A stretch of 64,000 nucleotides of DNA from Hormiphora californensis. Taxonomy: Eukaryota > Ctenophora > Tentaculata > Cydippida > Pleurobrachiidae. Position numbers and translations under genes: made by a program. The notes below the pieces were generated by a model, which did no database searches, was not told the DNA's origin, and worked only from the letters and a program-made list of their open reading frames with translations. How positions within the stretch are numbered: position 1 is the first letter of the stretch; the number at the start of each line of letters is the position of its first letter. The DNA lies in NCBI GenBank assembly GCA_020137815.1, contig CM035355.1, positions 8,245,673 to 8,309,672 of the forward strand, given 5' to 3'. Of this stretch, positions 46,990-62,097 are shown piece by piece.

Positions 46990-49650
46990 TTATTACGAAT
47001 AGGAGGTATGTTGAGGTTGGCAAGCTTGGAAAAATATTCTACCTCAGAGTAGCTAGAATTTTCTTCATCTAGTATCCATTTTATCGCTCGCTTCTGGAGT
47101 TTTTTCTAGCTTTTCAATCCCAGCTTGTACTAGTTGGTCTCCAGATTTGTGAGCAATGTTCTAGTAAGGACCGCACAAGAGACAAGTATAAGGGTCTTCC
47201 GTTCAGGTGGTGTTCTAGCTAATTTACTGTGCCTCTTTAATAACCCTAACTTTTGCCTCTGGGAAGCAAGAATAGAATTTCTGTGCTCCTCATAACTCAA
47301 ACGGTTACTAATAAGAATGCCGAGGTCTTTCTCAGAGGAAATTGAAACAATTAATTCCCCTGCAAGAGTGTAAGAATGAGCTATTTCACGTCTATTAGAT
47401 TAAGCCTTATTAATTTACATTTAGCTGGGTGGAAGGAGATGCGGTTTTCTATAGACCATTTGTGAAGGGTTGTCGATATCAGGTTGTAGGCTATCTGAGG
47501 AGAGTGTACCTTTTCCTATTTTGAGATCATCAGCATATAGCCTACATTGGTACCCTGATTGATTACACTATGATATCATTAATAAATAAGAAAAAAAGGG
47601 GAGTGGTCCTAAAATGGATCCTTTGAGGCACCCCAAAATGTACTGGTCCCATTCAGGATATATATCTAAAACAAACCCGCTGTTTTCTATCCCTAAGATA
47701 TTCATAAGGGAAATTTAAACCCATTTTCCCATTAATATTGTAATGATCTCGGAGTTTATCTATAATTACATCATGATTAACACTATCAAAGGGCCCTTAG
47801 CAAAATCAAAATATACGATATCAGTCTGAAATGGTTATTTATATTGTAGGCGAGGCTGTCAGTAAATTCAACCCAATCTGGTACGCATGATTTATTAGGT
47901 ACGAAGCCATGTTGAGAGGAAGATTTTATCTTGGCAAATAAAAAAAGAGTTTGTCCCAAATGATCTTTTCAATCCCCTTCATTACTAGGCGGGTTTAGAG
48001 ATATAGGCCGATAATTTTTAACTAGAGACTTGTCCCTTTCTTGTGGACTGGCACTCCCTTTGCCTCTTTCCCATTCTGATGGCAAATAACTGAATGGGAT
48101 GAGAGATATAGATGTATGGGAAGAGGGCGAGCTAGGACTGAAGAACATTTTTTAAGAACAATACCGTCTATATTGTCAGGACCATTGCTTTGGAGGGGGT
48201 TTTATCCTTGAGGATTTTTTGAACATCCTCCTCTCTAAATAGAAGATTATTACAGTCATTTACGTTGGTTTCCTGTTAGGATCGATTACTGTATTGTAAC
48301 TACTAATATCAGAAAATTGAGCACAGAAAAGTTGTTGAACATGTTACATTTTTCAGAAGTTCTACAGGAAGAGTTGTTATTGTCACTAACAGAATCGGGA
48401 ATTCTAGTGCTCCCTACTAAAGATTTAAGATACTTGTAGAACTTTTTAGTTATAGTATTACTGTCGTTCATTTCCTCGTCTGTATATGTAACTAGCTCTT
48501 TTGTCTTCTACAGAGAGTTTGTAATTGTCAGCCAGGGATACGTATTCGTCGTTTTAAAGGGGATATTTGTCAGGGTTCTTAAGATGAAGCTTGCGGCTCT
48601 TTCTACAGATTTTCGGAGAGCTTTTAGGTCTTCATCGAAACCCGGGTGGACGAGAGGGGGGTTTTAACAGTGACCATAGGAACGTAAACCTTTTTTTGGA
48701 TAATGTCTAGTTTGATTTGAGACAAGAGACACTTCTCGAGCATTAAGGCCCACAAAAGAGCATTCCAATTGCATGAGTTCAGATCTTGGTTTCCGATCCC
48801 AGTTTGCTTTCTTATATAAAATTTTCTAAACTTGGCATATTTTTCAAAGGAGACTCCTAAATTGATCGTACATTTAATTGTGCTATGACAGATTTAACTA
48901 ATAGATTTCCCGTTCAACTTTAACTTGATTATATAGCTAGGTCTATTTGTAAGAATGAGGTCTGGATATTTTCCTGAACGATGCGTAGGAAGTTTATCAG
49001 GGATACCCATACCAAGGTTACTTACGATTTTAAGGGAAAATAGATTGCTCCCAACATTGGATGAAGGCAAATCCCAGTTTTTTTAGAGCTAAAATTGAGG
49101 GCGCCTATTTTGTAAGGGAATTATATCGCTTCGAGAGAACTTTATAATACGTTTCAGCTTGACTGTTGGGAAATTTACAGTCGGAATAGTCGTATCTGTA
49201 ATAGGGCGAGATGCATAACTTAGTCCTTTCTTAGGCTTAACTAGAATACTAACTATTGGTAGGTCAGTTTGCTCCATAAAAGCAGAGTACTGTATTCACT
49301 ATGGTTTTTACATAATATCATTTACTCCACCGCCCCTTTTTTACCATACTTATTTTTGTCGATTTCACTTCTATCTTTTAAAAATGGTGTAGAGAGAGTC
49401 CGATATAATTCATTATTGCCTACATAGGAGTTGAGCCAGTTTTCATTTACTATAACATGTCAGGTTCATTGTTTTACAATATGCCTGGAGATCAAGGAGT
49501 TTTTTTAGTTTGGAAATAGGGCAGTCGCCACCAATGCTATTCATGTGTATGAGGCCCTGTGCATTACCATATACTATTTTAATTCTATCGGGGCCCGGTT
49601 TTTAATACCTGGGTTACATTGAACGAGGAGAAGGAGAGCCGACCAGCAAA
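46990..49650 (-). pseudogene. Broken non-LTR retrotransposon (LINE, Jockey/CR1-like)
   Basis: On the minus strand, in order: a TWLN-like endonuclease stretch (NENWLNSYVGNNELYRT, about 49440) with KYGKKGGGVNDI; a reverse transcriptase with KNYRPISL (about 48020), SSQHGFVPNKSC (about 47910), GCLKGSILGPLPFF-like (about 47620) and CRLYADDLKI (about 47540); and the downstream HPAKCKLIRLN, EKDLGILISN and RRTL-type thumb sequence (47430-47160). The YADD box is the polymerase active site. Motifs lie in different frames with many small indels, so the element is dead, or the base quality is poor here, or both. APE-type LINE is well supported; the clade is not. Confidence 0.8.
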
Positions 49651-50126
49651 AAATAAGACCACGGTTGTTGACTAAAGTATTTTTTGGGTAATGAGGCACT
49701 GTATGTTTTTTAATAGGTTTTTAGGGAAGAGCGTACTTAGTATTTTTGGGGGGACAGATTTTAATGACGGGAGGATGAGCAAAATTGAATAAGACTGTAG
49801 GTGGTAAACAACAGAGAGTTTAATAGATACAGAGAAGACAGTACTGGGTTTGAAGATTATAGTTTTAGACATGAACAGTGGTTTGTGGGGGTGTGGTTGT
49901 GGATCATCCGTGCGGCTACTCATTTCCTCAATAGAGTGAGGAAATGGTTGAGTTCGGTGCTTCTTCGAGAGAGAGTGTACTTTGATAGATTGGAAGCATC
50001 CGACTCTGAATCTAAAGAGTTGTAGATCGATCATTATCGATTTTAAGTAAGCTTAACTAAACTTGTCGGTATGACTGGGGAGATTTCACTAGACTCCCTA
50101 TTGAACTATAATATGCGGATTAAGAA

Positions 50127-50336
50127 CTAGCTGGCTCTATTATACGGACTCAAAAGATACTTAAAAATATTGACTAAATGCCTCTTTCCAAGAGCACTGG
50201 GGTGGAGCATACCTCGTCCAAACAATGAACGATTAACACAGCACCCACAGTGCTCCAAGAAATCGTCAAAGCAATCAAGCCAGCCAACACCCATTTCACC
50301 ATTACTCCCGAAATAGTCATCAATGACTCCCCTCAT
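50127..50336 (-). CDS. Possible first coding exon (function unknown)
   Basis: A frame beginning MRGVIDDYFGSNGEMGVGW contains LDCFDDFLEHCGCC and ends at a good donor (GGACGAG followed by GTATGC). It is the nearest plausible start exon upstream of the Kv gene. Its phase (1) does not match Kv exon 44492 (needs phase 2), so at least one more exon would be required. It may belong to another gene or be chance. Confidence 0.25.
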   Translation of the reverse strand: MRGVIDDYFGSNGEMGVGWLDCFDDFLEHCGCCVNRSLFGRGMLHPSALGKRHLVNIFKYLLSPYNRAS

Positions 50337-50339
50337 TGT

Positions 50340-51144
50340 TTGGTTAAATCTGATAATACGGGGGGCTAACTCAGGACGGTCCAGTCTCGGTAGAACGCTT
50401 AATTAAGTAACTTATATTAATTAGGTAAATTACATTGATTAAATTATTTAGTTATTCAGTATATAGCTACACAAATTGTATAAATTAAGTTAAAAACTTC
50501 ACTTATTGAATGAACCAACTGGTGCCCATATAAAATACAGGCGGATAGACAAGGCGTTATGAGTAATGTTTTAGAGCATTGTGTAGCGTCACAATATTGG
50601 ACAATATATATGTGCTGCTGTACCAATTCAAATGCAATTAATAGGAATGGGGCTGTCGAACAACGCTATTCCATTTGTGACAGCTATAATTCTTGACCCG
50701 CCCGAGATACGTGACCTATAATTCTTGACCCGAGATACGTGACCAATTAACAGGTTTAATTAGATAATGCTGCCAGATGGAATTAAGGAAATGCAGCTCA
50801 CGTTGGATCAAAATTAAATAATTGCCATACAGAATGGTTTTGGTCGACCACGGAAATTTTGTCGGCTATTCGGTGGTAATTTTGTAATTTAAATCATCGC
50901 CCTAGTACTAATTAACGTTCAGGAGAGATTCACAAAATCCTCAGACCACAAAATTTGCACAAAATTTGTGACAAAAAACCACTAATTAATCTCAGCAATA
51001 ATTGGAAATGGTAATTTACAAAGGCGTTGTGCGTCTGTAATTTTGGAAAGGCAATTCTCTGCAACCGAATTATTTCGCTTTTGTGCTACCCACATTGTTT
51101 GCTTGGGAAATCTCTCTCTCTCTCTCTCTCTCAGGTCTCTCTTC
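50340..51144. other. AT-rich, no gene recognised
   Basis: Unique AT-rich DNA with a tandem ATTCTTGACCCG duplicate near 50690-50745. Confidence 0.5.
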
Positions 51145-51149
51145 NNNNN
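51145..51149. other. Small assembly gap (5 N)
   Basis: Five N followed by degraded sequence. Confidence 1.
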
Positions 51150-52900
51150 GCAGTTTAAAAAAAATTTTTTGTTTTTCCGCGTTTTTTTTTAAATGACAAT
51201 TTAAAGGTTCTCGCCCCCACAAAACGGTAGTGTGAGCAGTTCCCCTAAATTAACCAATGAAACCCCCCGCTAAAATAAGGGCCCCGTTTTAGCAACGAGG
51301 GTGGGGGGTAAAACATTTCCCCCGGGGACGCTTTTGGGGAAGGGTGAGGGGGTGGGTTTGGTGAACTTTATAAGCAAGTTTGTAATTTAGAAAAAAAAGA
51401 GGGAAAATCGAAAAACCCTCCTTTTTAACCCACCGGGGCTATTTCTTTTTTTATTTTAAAATTATTTTTAAATTAGTTCGGCCTTTCAGTTGCTGTTCAC
51501 TTGAGATAAAACAAATTTTCCCCTCAGAAGAACAAGTGGGTTCCAAAGGGTATAAGTTGCCATAAAGTGGCGATGAATTCCAAAGAAAAAACCCTTGCTT
51601 GGGCGGGCAAAAACAAGAAAAAAGGGAATAAAAGAGAAGGAATAGAAGGGGAAAAAAAGGGGGGGGTGGTAAAAAATGCCTTGTAAAACCCCTGAAACCC
51701 AAAACCAAAAACCTACAAAAGCAGGCAAGAAATTACCCCCCCCCCCCCCCCCCCCCCGAAAATTTAAATTGGGTTTAATTTTACCAAAATTCAAGTACCA
51801 AATTTAAAGGGTCTTCTATTCACTCTTTCCCCCCCCTCCCCCCGCCCCTCTCCCATTCTCCCCCTTCCCTTCCTTATCCAGATTGTGAATTTTAAAACAA
51901 TTACCCCCGGGGTACCAAAAATTTCAAGTTATTTTAGCACAGTTATAACCGTTCTAAGACGGGGGCGGTTTAATTTTTATGAGATGGTTCACTTAAGCAG
52001 CTGAAACTGTGAAACTCTCTTGCAACTTTTTTAAGCCCCGGGGGGTAACCCGCAAAGGGCCCGCGGCCAATACTGCAGCTCGAATAAAATGTTATGCCGT
52101 TAGAGGTTTTTCTTGGCCCCTACAAAAATGAAAATTTTAAAAATTAAATGGAATAAAAATTTTAATTTCCCCAAAATCTTGAGCTAGGGATAGAGGATAA
52201 AGCCTTTTGGTGTTTTCCGAGGGGGGATTTAAACCCGAATTCATGCATTTTTTTGAAAGACAAGCAATATGGAGAAAACTAGATGTCATATTAGGGGGTT
52301 GAAATGACAGTTTTTCAAAGGACCCTCTGCACCAGACTCGCAGCACTACTTGTCAGTAAGGGGGGATCCATGTTTGGGACAGTATTACAGTATTTTATCC
52401 TGGGGTATTTTGTATCTGCAGAGGGTTTTAGAGCATAACCATATTTTAGAAGCTGTCATTTTGTAGAAATAAAATGTGCAAAAATTTTTTCCACCACACA
52501 GAGCCACAAACAAAGATGCAGCCGAGTCCCCCCCCCCTCCCTCCCCTGGAAGTGCTAAAACCCGGGGGGGGGGGGGGTGTATAATTATACAGCTCCTCAG
52601 AGTAAAACCCAGAGACTCCTCTTACTTTTAAATTTTCCAAAGGTCTATCGGGGAATCAGAAAATCATGGGCTTTAGAAAGGCCCGGGAGCTTTAGACCCG
52701 ATTTTCAGTGTATAATTACTGGATACACTGTAATTTGTCAATTATTAATATAATTTACAGGGCACTAGGAGGCTAGGGGCCTTCCTTTGGGAGCCCCAAG
52801 CAAGGAAATTCCCCTTCAAAGGCTAAACAACACCAAACTGGGAAAGGAATGATTGGCGATTAAGCAATGCCAAAGGGTTTAAAGGAGAGTCAAACGAAAT
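51150..52900. other. Low-quality sequence with homopolymer expansion
   Basis: Runs of G, C, A and T of up to about 20 bases (for example poly-C at 51736) resemble the stretch after the 100-N gap. No coding features. Confidence 0.65.
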
Positions 52901-53413
52901 GCAGGGGGTTAATCGAAGCAATCATTCGAATTAGTTCCACATTAGTTCCACATTCGAATTAGTTCCACATTAGTTCCACAATTCACATATTGATTGAAAC
53001 AACTATATCATGTGATAATTCACACAGATCTTCCATTCCACATAGCAGATAGCTCTCAATTCAATTCAAAGCTGCGGCTGTGTTATTTCTGAAATAGTCA
53101 AAATGCCATTCAATTTCCTAATTATAAAATCTCAATTACATGTGCAACTGTTACAATGTGCATGAAAAGAGAACATGGATTCGACAGAATGTCGATATTA
53201 TGTCTCATATTGACTTATCATGTATTATCTGATCTTTACAAATTCTAGTAGAAAGATCTAGATCATGTCATCAGAATCGTGTCTGTCAGTTTGTCGTGTA
53301 TGTGTGTGTGTGTGTGTGTGTGCTCTTAATGATAATTGTATGGAATAATGATGGGTAATAATGCAATAATACGAGTACAATGACCTTTGGTCATTTACTT
53401 GTTCATTATTTAC

Positions 53414-53476
53414 CTGTCTGGCGCCGCAGACCCCATCTGAGCGCACTGTCAAATCGGGGTCTGGCGCCGCAGACAG
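53414..53476. repeat. Hairpin sharing a motif with 1495-1528
   Basis: GTCTGGCGCCGCAGACCCC and GGGGTCTGGCGCCGCAGAC lie around CATCTGAGCGCACTG. The part GGCGCCGC..CCCATCTGAGC occurs in inverse orientation at 1495-1528. Confidence 0.6.
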
Positions 53477-53554
53477 TCACTTACTTACATAGCACCTCTG
53501 ACAGTCACTTACTTACATAGCACCTCTGAAAACCGGGGGTATCGAACTCCAAAC

Positions 53555-53755
53555 TATACTAATTTAGTAGTATAATTGGTAGTGTACTTATAGTTTCGAA
53601 CTAGTACTCTAATAATTATACTAATTACTTTTAATTACTATTTACATTATTACTAATGATAATGTAATTAGTAGTAATAATAATGTAATTACTTTTAATT
53701 ACTAATTACATTATTACTAATGATAATGTAATTAGTAGTAATAATATTACTAACC
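53555..53755. repeat. AT-rich palindromic tandem repeat
   Basis: TTACTAATTACATTATTACT and ATGATAATGTAATTAGTAG alternate twice and are mutually complementary. Confidence 0.7.
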
Positions 53756-56700
53756 TGTCATTCTCGAAGTTTATCATTTGAAACCCGACATTCGCCATCT
53801 TCTATCTTGCAATATCTTCTCCTCACATCACTACTATATCATAACATAACATCCGCCATATAACTGCTATAGTAAAACCTGTAATTATTTGTTTAGTTGT
53901 TACTTTTGTAACTCCATGGTGCTTTACAGATTCAATATTATACAAGCTGGACAACTTAATCCACTTATAATCTCTAAGCTGACATTTCTAAAAATTTATG
54001 CTGCTGCTGCTAAGTGGGCCAAGTTCCAAGTTCCAGAAGGCTAAGTGTGAAGGAGGTGTGAAGCGGGTGTGAAAGAGCCGTGTGAACTCTTTCCAACCGT
54101 TTAACTGAAAAGTTGCCACAATAACAAAATATTATTTAAACAGCTGATTAGTCGACTTATTAGTTCAGAATGGTTGTCAATTGTCATGACAACATAACAT
54201 GTTGATTCAGATTTCTGCAGAATGGATAATAGTTGTTAACCGGGCAAGAACTGCTGCAGAAAAACTAACAAAAAACTGTCAATTTTAGACCCTCAATTAA
54301 CCGCGTGGTAGATAAACCATGGAAAGAATTACAACTGCGGTTTTTTACTTTTGGCCGCGGGCTATACCTATAATACGTCATTACGAGTTATCAGAACGTG
54401 TGTCCCATATTGTGAGATACACACAATAATTATAAGGGTTTGATAATTACCCACAACCCCACAGAGAGAGAGAGGGAGAGAGAGGGCTGGGGGTGCTAAA
54501 AGACAGCAGACGTATTGAAGGGGGCCCGGGGGAGACTTGGTGAATTGGTGGGGCTGAGAGAGAGGGACTCTCTCTCATCAGGTCACAGACATAACACAGA
54601 TCAGAGCGGGAGAGCAGAGAAGTGAGGGGCGTGTGAGAGAAAGAGTGGGTAGCAATTGGTCAGAGTGATAGATAGACCGCAGATATGCATGTGTTCAATT
54701 GTCTGATAATAAGATGCAAATATATTATGATGCAAATTGGAACAAATTCAAGTTGCTGCCATGGCATGGGCAGATGGAGATGTTAATATCATACTGTTGT
54801 TATGGTTTCATAAATTCCAATTGGTAGATTCAAGATTTCAAGATTCAATCGCTGACCGAGGTTCGCCCTAAAAGTAAATGAAAATGTGAATACTGTTCAT
54901 ATGGCATATGCCCACATGGTGTATAGCAGAAAAAAGACCCGGTTAGATAGCCTAGCGGTAGCTAGGGTTCATATCCAAGTCCACATCCCACACATATAGT
55001 AGGATAGTTTAGGAGAATTATGAATAGGAGGATGAAGAATAGGAGGGAGATATGGAAATAATAGGAGACTAGGAGAATGAATAGTAGGAGAGTTTTTTAG
55101 CGTTTTGGCATGAACTGTAAACGTTTAAGAACAAACATAGCGGTTTGGTGGACAGAACAGATATAGCCGCCCCCCCGGAGCGCAGCGCGTAGCTCGCTCG
55201 CTCGTCTCTCTCTCTCCGAATATCGCTCGCTCTATCTCTCGATAGCTCTCTATATGTCTCTATATATATCTCTCCTACAGACTCTCTGCTCCTCTCGCGC
55301 TCTCTCCTCTCTCTCTCTCCCCCCCCCTCCTTCTCTTCTCATACTCTCTCGGGAAATGGAATCATTCAAATGAAGTTTCAGTTCGACCCGCAGATCAGCG
55401 GGCCTCCTTAGTACGGGCGGCAAGATGACGAAAAGAGAGAGAGAAGAGGGAGCAAGGGAAAAAAGCAAGGCATTACTATTATACAGAATCAGGAATCTTT
55501 ATTCATTGAAAAGATGATCGAGCAGCATCAGAAATATAAAAAGAGAATAAATGACTTCAGAAGACTTTATTGTCCCAGATATCCAAAGAATTAATAAGCG
55601 AAAGTAATAAGGGAAAAATATTAACAAAAGAATCACGTGTATTGGTAGAGAAGAGATGAGCAAAGGGCTGTCGGAAAATATATGTAGGGCCAAATATCAA
55701 AGAATTTCTTTGGAAGGACGAAAGCAAAGGTGCGATGCAAGGAAAGAGAGAACGCCGCCAGGAATGACCAGGATCTCCCTCACCATACGACCCACCTCCA
55801 CTCACCCCTCCATACCACAAATACCCAAGCTTCCTTCTCTCCCCTCCCTACCCAATTTTCGGAAACCGAGACAAGAATCGATTTAAATTTTGTAAAATAA
55901 GAAAAATATTATAAAATTAAAATATATTAAAGAGAAGATAAGAAAGAAACAAATTTCTAAAAAACTACAACAAAAGGGCCCCACCGTTTCCCGCTTTTTT
56001 TCTCTTTACACAAAATTTCCAAAAGGCCACAAAAAAAAAAGTCCAATGTTATTGCAACAATTCGCCCCACATGTTATTATAAATTGATCCATCTAATATA
56101 AACGTATGCCTAACAATTTACAGACACAAGTTGGAGAAAAAGAGGGGAGGAGGGAGAGAGAGAAGACGAGAGGAGAGAGAGAGAAAGAGCAGCAGGGAAA
56201 GAGAGAGGAGAATAGACGGACTAGAGAGAAGATAGAGAGAGAAGCGAGAGAGGAGAGAGAGAGCAGAGAGAGGAGACGAGAGAGAGAGAATATATAGAGG
56301 AAAAGAGCATGCGGAAGAGCAGAGATAGAGATACGAGAAGAAGAGAGATAGTAGATCGTAGCGAGCGAGCAGAGCGAGAGAGAGAGTGAGAGCGATGAGA
56401 GAGAAGCGAGAGAGAGCGAGACACTTCTCACTCCTAATCGACTCTCTCATTATTCTCTAATAACTCTCTCTATCGTCTCTCTCGCTCACTTTCTCAGGGA
56501 AAGTGCCGAAACCTAGGCACCATTTGTAACTATGCTAAAAGAGCTGACCCAAAAGAGCGTGAACAGACTCATACTACATCTCTCGATCTTAAATCACAAT
56601 TCAGAAGGTCTGTGTTTAAATGATCTACTAGTTGGGGCTACAACAGTAGCTGCTTTTCAGTTTACTGATTCACTGTGTTGAAGTGAACTGGGTAAATTGT

Positions 56701-57071
56701 TACTAAATACAGTGTTATCGAGAGGAGAGTGTTATAGAGGAGATATAAATTTATAATTAGAAGCACATATGAAAAACAAGGATTAGGTATAGCGTAAATA
56801 TTGTAAAAAGAAAATCCACATCTGGCGGACGGCCTGCTCGATCAATAATAACAGGTCACGTACACGGCAATGATATGAGGAAGTATATCAGTTCAGAACT
56901 GGGAGAGTGAATATTGATGAAAAATGAAAATAGTGATCAGCGTGACACCAAATTTCGAAATTGTGCCCAACTTATTCGGGTCGAGAGCGAGCAAAACTTT
57001 GAAACAAGAGGTTTTGTTCAAACTAAAGTTTTGTCAACAAAGTCAATGATTCTTCAGTGAAATAGTGAATA
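53756..57071. other. Gene-free stretch with GA/CT low complexity
   Basis: No exon recognised. CT-rich at 55195-55330 and GA-rich at 56130-56430. Long Ser/Leu or Arg/Glu frames there come from the dinucleotide repeats. Confidence 0.5.
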
Positions 57072-57250
57072 CAGTCGGACCCCGATTTAGTGGCCCCGGG
57101 GCCCCCGATTTATTGGCACCCCGATTTAGTGGCAGGATAATCTTCCCCCGATATAGGAAATTAACAGTATTTGACCCCGATTTAGTGGACACCCCGATTT
57201 AGTGGACAAAACCCTTTCCCCGAAGATGCCACTAAATCGGGGTCCGACTG
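57072..57250. mobile_element. TIR element (MITE), 179 bp, TA flanked
   Basis: Ends CAGTCGGACCCCGATTTAG and CTAAATCGGGGTCCGACTG with TA on each side. Subterminal CCCCGATTTAGTGG is repeated inside. It is a short relative of 12632-13913. Confidence 0.85.
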
Positions 57251-61195
<3,945 letters not shown>

Positions 61196-61341
61196 TCCAT
61201 TTTTTTTCAACTGTTCACCCAAAATTGAAATTTCAGTGAAATTTAGAATTTTCGTGGCGCGCGCTATACGTTAACATGTGATAGACGCGCAAAACAATTC
61301 CGCGCACGACTTTGGGGGGTGAACAGTTGAAAAAAAATGGA
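61196..61341. mobile_element. Short inverted-repeat element (146 bp)
   Basis: TCCATTTTTTTTCAACTGTT followed by CACCC pairs with GGGTGAACAGTTGAAAAAAA followed by TGGA. The inside is rich in GCGCGC. Likely a MITE downstream of gene D. Confidence 0.6.
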
Positions 61342-61769
61342 GTATAAAACAACAAGATTCGACCGAGATTTTGGTGCTGTACGTGACGTCAGGGAACAAA
61401 GGGTAAAACTCGTGTTTTACAACAATTCAAAATTAAACATTATTAAACAATCGTTCACAATAATAAACACAAACATTGTAAGCCGGTATAGGCTTCTTAT
61501 CAAAATAATCAAATGTTCTAATTTCTGCAATTAATTTACATATCTGGAGTGGGATTCGTTGAATCATGTAAATGAAGGGGTGTATAATATTAAAGAAAAT
61601 ATATATGTGATTCATTGTTCATTTATCTAGTTCACTCCTTTAAGTCTTCTTCATATTCTTCTTTCTCTTCTACTTCTATTTTTCTGCTCCGTCCCCGTCC
61701 CAGCTTTGCCACTGAACCCAACCCCAATTCTGCACCTCTCTATCACCAATGTGAGCGTGTCTTTTCTCC

Positions 61770-61868
61770 TCAGCTTTCGTATGAGACACAGAAAGCTTTT
61801 TGCATCTGTAATGCCAGTCCAGTAACATGCAGTATTCCGTTCTAAGAAAGAGAGAGGGGTTAGAAAGT

Positions 61869-61908
<40 letters not shown>

Positions 61909-62029
61909 GAGAGAGAGATGAGAGAGAGAGATGAGACGAAGGAGATGAGAGAGAGACGATGAGAGAGAAGAGAGGAGGAGAGAGAGAGAGAGAGAGGAGA
62001 ATATGAGAGAGAGAGACGAGAGAGGAGAG

Positions 62030-62097
<68 letters not shown>

